Below, one piece after another: positions 60,389-64,000 of a stretch of DNA of 64,000 nucleotides; the first letter of the stretch is position 1; each line of letters opens with the position of its first letter. Source of the DNA: CAMBRQ01 sp945870325 (GTDB lineage Bacteria > Bacillota > Clostridia > Lachnospirales > Lachnospiraceae). Under the pieces are notes generated by a model. It was not told the DNA's origin and searched no databases. It worked only from the letters and a program-made list of their open reading frames with translations. Where the stretch lies: positions 14,853-78,852 of the forward strand of contig NZ_JBNPMC010000013.1 in the NCBI RefSeq assembly GCF_050313795.1, in the 5' to 3' direction. Made by a program: the position numbers and the translations under genes.

Positions 60389-63300
60389 TTAATGAATTAC
60401 ATATGGCAGCAGATGTATATTGAACCGGAAATCTTCTTCGTCCAATCTATATTTTTCCAATAACTTCGGTCCACAACTGTTGGATCCGATACCATTCTGA
60501 CGATAATCCAGGCACAGTACCGTATAGCCACTTGGCGCCAGTTCGAAATTATGCGCTTTTTCCGTCAATTCTTCCTGCGTGTAGATAGAAGCATTGAATG
60601 CAAATTTATCATCTCCAACCGCTGCAAGCCCTGCGTTTGCTCCTCTTACCAGTACATAATCACAATCTGTATGACTTCCATTTTCCTGTGGTTTGATATA
60701 GTCTTCGTGCATCAGCCGGACATCACTTGAATATTCGCTGTGACTTCCTGCACGGCATTTATCACAGTAACTTTCCTGAGGTCCTATTCCATAGTATGTC
60801 ACATCCGTCATCTGCTTTGGCAGGAACAGCCTAAGTCCGAATCTTGGAAGTTCAGGGAATACCGTATTTCGTTTCACCTGTATATTGACTTCTATTTTAC
60901 CCGTATGCTTTACAGTCCATGTAGCCTCAATTTCCAGAATCCGCTGTATGATTACAGCGGAAACAGACATCTTACTGCAAATTACAACCTGATCTTCCTC
61001 CTGCCTGAAATCCGTACTGTAAGCGCGTGTCACACTCTTATCATAATGAGCCGCCATCCATTCGAATTTGATCTTCCGGTCATTATCCGTTGGCGCTCTC
61101 CAGATATTTACCTCCATCGGTTTTTCAAGTATCTGGTTTTGCTCATATACCATATTCTTAAATAAACCTGTCAGTTTATTATATACATACCGGAAATTTG
61201 GATGGCACAGATACAGGTATCGGTCATCTTCTTCCACAGAGATTGGAGCAAACTCTTTATCCAATGCTTCCGGCCGTGTTTTCCGCCTTGTTTCCTGCAT
61301 CGTTCCCTGTATCGTTTCTCGTTCTAAGAGTTCCAGCTTTTTCTGATTCCTTCCATCTTGATTTTTGAGCCGAATCTCATCAAATCCTAACAAATACTTT
61401 TCCGGAAGAATCTCAGTCTTATTTGCCAATTCATAGTATACCTTCAAATAACAACTTCCTTTTTCCGGCACCTGGATATTCAATTTCAAAACCGCTTCTT
61501 CATGCGGTGCAACAGAAGGCATCTCCATCTGTGGGATAATACCAGAATCTACAATCTGTCCATCGCAGTTTACTTCGTATCGGATGCTGAGATAATCTTT
61601 TAGATTCACAAAATCCATATAATTGTGTAGCGTACAGTCTCCACTCTCCTGCTCGAAACGGACGATTCTTGCCGGGCGATGTACATTTTTAAATTCTAAC
61701 AGTCCCGTATGTACTCTACGGTCCGGATACACCAACCCATCCATACAGAAATTCCCATCATGTGGATATTCTCCATGATCTCCACCATAATAATAAACAT
61801 CTTTCCCTTCTATTGTTTTGCCCTTATAAATTGCATGGTCACACCACTCCCACACGAATCCGCCACAAAAGCCAGGTCTCTCCTGGATTACTTCAAAATA
61901 TTCCTCCAGATCGCCAGGACCATTTCCCATTGCATGGCTGTACTCACACATTACATACGGCTTATCCGGATCACTGTCAAAATATTCTTGAATCTCCTCA
62001 AACGGCGGATACATCCTACTGTGCAGATCCAGATTGGAATAATCATACTTCCGGTTATTCATGGTATAACGGGCGCTTTCAAAATGGGTAAGACGGCTCT
62101 GGTCGAATTCCTTCGTCCACTTGAGCGCAGCCTCAAAGGTGCATCCATATGCACATTCATTTCCCATAGACCAGATTACAACACAAGGACGGTTCTTATC
62201 TCTGTGTACACATCTATAGGTACGATCCAGTGTTGCCTCGGTAAATTCCGGATTATCTGCAATCAATTGATTCCATTTCGTTCTCCTATTTTCCCAAGTA
62301 CAGTCTTCCATATAAAGATCATTCGCTCCGTGGCTTTCATTATCTGCCTCGTCAATCACGAAGAACCCGTACTGATCACAGAGTTGGTAGAATTGCGGTG
62401 CATTTGGATAATGACTGGTACGGATGGCATTGACATTATGCTCTTTCATAAGGAATAGATCTTTCTTCATCTGTTCCGGACTTATAACAAAACCCGTTAC
62501 CGGATCACTGTCATGACGGTTTACTCCATGGAATTTCACAAGCACTCCATTCACATATACAGCCTGATTGCGTACAGTAATCTCACGGATTCCCAAACGA
62601 TCAGTGATCACTTCGCCCTCCGTCTCATATACAACAGTATAGAGATACGGCTCTTCCGCATTCCACAGATGTGGCTTTTGCACTTCCAGCCGAATTTCTG
62701 ACTGGTATAAATCCTGTTTTTCTAAAACAAAATTCTCATTCTGTTCCTCACCAGACTCCCTCGCCATTACTCCAAAAGGATTCTCACAGCCATCCGTATT
62801 ATTTTCAACCTTACCTTTGGCAACTAACTGGTTTTCAGCGTCATAGATACTTACAGAAACCGGAATCTTTTCCGCCAAATACTTAAACCGAATATCAATT
62901 GCGGCCTTTTCTTCCTGTATATCTGTGGTCAAGAAATAATCGAAGATTCCCTCTTCCGTACGTTTCAGCAAATATACATCGCGGAATATTCCACTCATCC
63001 GAAACTTATCCTGATCCTCCATATAACTTCCGTCACACCATTTCAATACAAGAAGCGCAAGTTTATTTTCACCATCTGTCAGATAATCCGTTACCTCAAA
63101 TTCACTGGTGGAGTGTGATACCTGACTGTAACCTACATATTTCCCATTGATCCACAGATAAAAACAGGAATCCACTCCTTCAAAATTCAAGAAAGCTCTT
63201 GGCGCTTTTTCATCACGCTGATAATAGAAACTATGTACATATTCACCACATGGATTTTCCTGTGGCACATAAGGCGGATCTGCCGGAAATGGATAACGGG

Positions 63301-63592
63301 TATTCGTATACTGGTGTTTGTCGTATCCATAATTCTGCCACATTCCGGGCACAGGAATCGTATCAAACTCTTCCACGCCGTAATCTATCTCATAAAAATG
63401 TTCTTTTACATCATAAATACTTTCAAAATAGCGGAATTTCCATTCGCCTGTAAGTAACTGCATCCTGTCGGATTCCTCTCTGTTCATTACGAGATGATCC
63501 ATTCTTTTCGATGCCGGAATATAGTACGCTCTGTTTGGCATGGTATTCTCATGCAGCATGTGTAGATTTTCATAATATCTTGACACAATCAT
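60389..63592 (-). CDS. lacZ: Beta-galactosidase, GH2 (LacZ type)
   Basis: 1067-aa lactose-hydrolysing enzyme of the long LacZ type, cytoplasmic (no signal peptide). N-terminal jelly roll, Ig-like domains, TIM barrel with acid/base Glu479 (IWSMGNECAYG) and nucleophile Glu550 (VMCEYSHAMGN), and a C-terminal Bgal_small_N domain (from about residue 800). ATG at 63592 follows AGGAGG by 9 bases; the frame extends to 63634 without a site. No lac transporter or repressor in the window, though the region beyond 63823 points to another gene to the right. Confidence 0.96.
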   Translation of the reverse strand: MIVSRYYENLHMLHENTMPNRAYYIPASKRMDHLVMNREESDRMQLLTGEWKFRYFESIYDVKEHFYEIDYGVEEFDTIPVPGMWQNYGYDKHQYTNTRYPFPADPPYVPQENPCGEYVHSFYYQRDEKAPRAFLNFEGVDSCFYLWINGKYVGYSQVSHSTSEFEVTDYLTDGENKLALLVLKWCDGSYMEDQDKFRMSGIFRDVYLLKRTEEGIFDYFLTTDIQEEKAAIDIRFKYLAEKIPVSVSIYDAENQLVAKGKVENNTDGCENPFGVMARESGEEQNENFVLEKQDLYQSEIRLEVQKPHLWNAEEPYLYTVVYETEGEVITDRLGIREITVRNQAVYVNGVLVKFHGVNRHDSDPVTGFVISPEQMKKDLFLMKEHNVNAIRTSHYPNAPQFYQLCDQYGFFVIDEADNESHGANDLYMEDCTWENRRTKWNQLIADNPEFTEATLDRTYRCVHRDKNRPCVVIWSMGNECAYGCTFEAALKWTKEFDQSRLTHFESARYTMNNRKYDYSNLDLHSRMYPPFEEIQEYFDSDPDKPYVMCEYSHAMGNGPGDLEEYFEVIQERPGFCGGFVWEWCDHAIYKGKTIEGKDVYYYGGDHGEYPHDGNFCMDGLVYPDRRVHTGLLEFKNVHRPARIVRFEQESGDCTLHNYMDFVNLKDYLSIRYEVNCDGQIVDSGIIPQMEMPSVAPHEEAVLKLNIQVPEKGSCYLKVYYELANKTEILPEKYLLGFDEIRLKNQDGRNQKKLELLERETIQGTMQETRRKTRPEALDKEFAPISVEEDDRYLYLCHPNFRYVYNKLTGLFKNMVYEQNQILEKPMEVNIWRAPTDNDRKIKFEWMAAHYDKSVTRAYSTDFRQEEDQVVICSKMSVSAVIIQRILEIEATWTVKHTGKIEVNIQVKRNTVFPELPRFGLRLFLPKQMTDVTYYGIGPQESYCDKCRAGSHSEYSSDVRLMHEDYIKPQENGSHTDCDYVLVRGANAGLAAVGDDKFAFNASIYTQEELTEKAHNFELAPSGYTVLCLDYRQNGIGSNSCGPKLLEKYRLDEEDFRFNIHLLPYVIH

Positions 63593-63647
63593 AATCCTAT
63601 TCCTCCTGAATCTGTATTCTATAAAATAATACAACCATATAGTATAT

Positions 63648-63676
63648 ATTTTACTTATATTTCCTTATTTAGGCAA
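63648..63676 (-). promoter_or_regulatory. Candidate lacZ promoter
   Basis: Minus strand: TTGCCT (63676-63671), 17-base spacer, TAAAAT (63653-63648). About 50 bases of leader to the start. Confidence 0.55.
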
Positions 63677-63822
63677 TGTCATGAACGCATTATTTATTAG
63701 AAAACAGTATCATATTCACATGACAAAATCCATTTATTTATTTATTTTTTCTTTCTTTTCTTTCTGGAATTTATTATTTTCTGTTATTTTTGAATTTATT
63801 TTATTTTTTTCTGTTTTTATGC
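63677..63822. other. T-rich intergenic stretch
   Basis: No gene. Bases 63730-63820 are almost pure pyrimidine-rich T tracts on the plus strand (A tracts on the minus), lying upstream of both the lacZ promoter and the right-hand plus-strand promoter. Such A/T tracts can act as UP elements or bent DNA. Confidence 0.55.
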
Positions 63823-63851
63823 TTGACATTTGAACTATATTGAGATATTAT
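63823..63851 (+). promoter_or_regulatory. Strong promoter for a gene right of the window
   Basis: TTGACA (63823-63828), 17-base spacer, TATTAT (63846-63851). AAAGGAGG at 63868-63875 has no start codon at usable distance, and later ATGs (63918, 63939) open frames of only a few codons; so the remaining 125 bases are read as an untranslated leader. Confidence 0.7.
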
Positions 63852-64000
63852 AATAACAACAAAACAAAAGGAGGACGGACCACCAAAAACTTAAGCTTAT
63901 TCTAAAAAACAAATTTAATGAAAAAGAGGTAAAGACCGATGGGAACGTAATTCTAATTTAAAAAATCACTATTTGAAATAATAGTTTCAGATAGATAAGA

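Noticed and set aside
61709..62458. Plus-strand open frame of 249 codons
   Set aside because: Antisense to the catalytic barrel of lacZ; no start signals.
1..64000. tRNA, rRNA, tmRNA, RNase P RNA or SRP RNA genes
   Set aside because: No intergenic segment showed a T-arm GTTCRANYC with matching stems or any recognisable core of these RNAs by eye.

Overview
The window reads as a stretch of core chromosome from a low-to-mid GC Gram-positive anaerobe of the Lachnospiraceae (Clostridia). A Dorea, Mediterraneibacter or Blautia relative is my guess, from gene content only; no rRNA gene is present to fix it. Supporting signs are strong AGGAGG ribosome sites, several TTG and GTG starts, a clostridial-type L27 with a cleavable N-terminus next to its protease Prp, the GlgC/GlgD pair, HisZ with short HisG, YlbJ, RecU, and the LexA/YneA divergent pair. 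Genes are dense and there is no phage, CRISPR array, tRNA or intact insertion sequence.

Layout. Bases 1-6050 (+) form a cell-shape and division operon: PBP2 (cut by the window edge), minC, minD, minE, rodA, a methylglyoxal-synthase-like gene and a D-Ala-D-Ala carboxypeptidase. A small DUF378 gene (-) and a radical SAM gene (+) follow. Bases 7362-12928 (+) carry a membrane adaptor-like protein, YggS, SepF, YlmH, LspA, an RluD-type pseudouridine synthase and a cytidylate-kinase-like protein. Bases 13060-15716 (-) hold a TtcA-like enzyme, a tyrosine recombinase and YneA; YneA is divergent from lexA (15938, +) across an SOS-box-rich promoter region. Bases 16692-27560 (-) hold the RsfS/YqeK/NadD/YhbY/Obg/L27/Prp/L21 cluster, preceded by an amidohydrolase, a CBS protein, aspartate kinase, a HAD protein, YbaK and the paired radical SAM genes TIGR03936/TIGR03960. 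glgD-glgC, a dicarboxylate symporter, an RfbD-like reductase and a small membrane protein follow.

Bases 32824-37947 (-) are a histidine operon (hisZ-G-D-B and a fused HisF-like/HisI/HisE gene), driven by a consensus promoter inside the end of recU. Then come RNA-modification genes (RluA, RsuA and RsmF families), YgiQ, an SDR, a HAD phosphatase, an M23 peptidase, PepD, ylbJ, coaD, rsmD, a COG3044-type ATPase and a pentapeptide-repeat protein. A frameshifted prolyl-tRNA editing gene (53524-54059) marks the start of a more variable end. That end holds a DUF1538 membrane protein with a double P-II-like protein behind a leader terminator (54258-56475, +), maf, and a loose island of hypothetical and decaying genes (57090-60373). 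It closes with a large GH2 beta-galactosidase and a strong outward (+) promoter at the right edge.

The features I find most worth following are: the DUF1538/P-II pair with its leader attenuator; the MgsA homologue whose catalytic Asp is Lys; the HisF-like domain lacking both catalytic Asp residues, fused to HisIE; and the SOS control region, where a LexA box fills the spacer of a perfect promoter.
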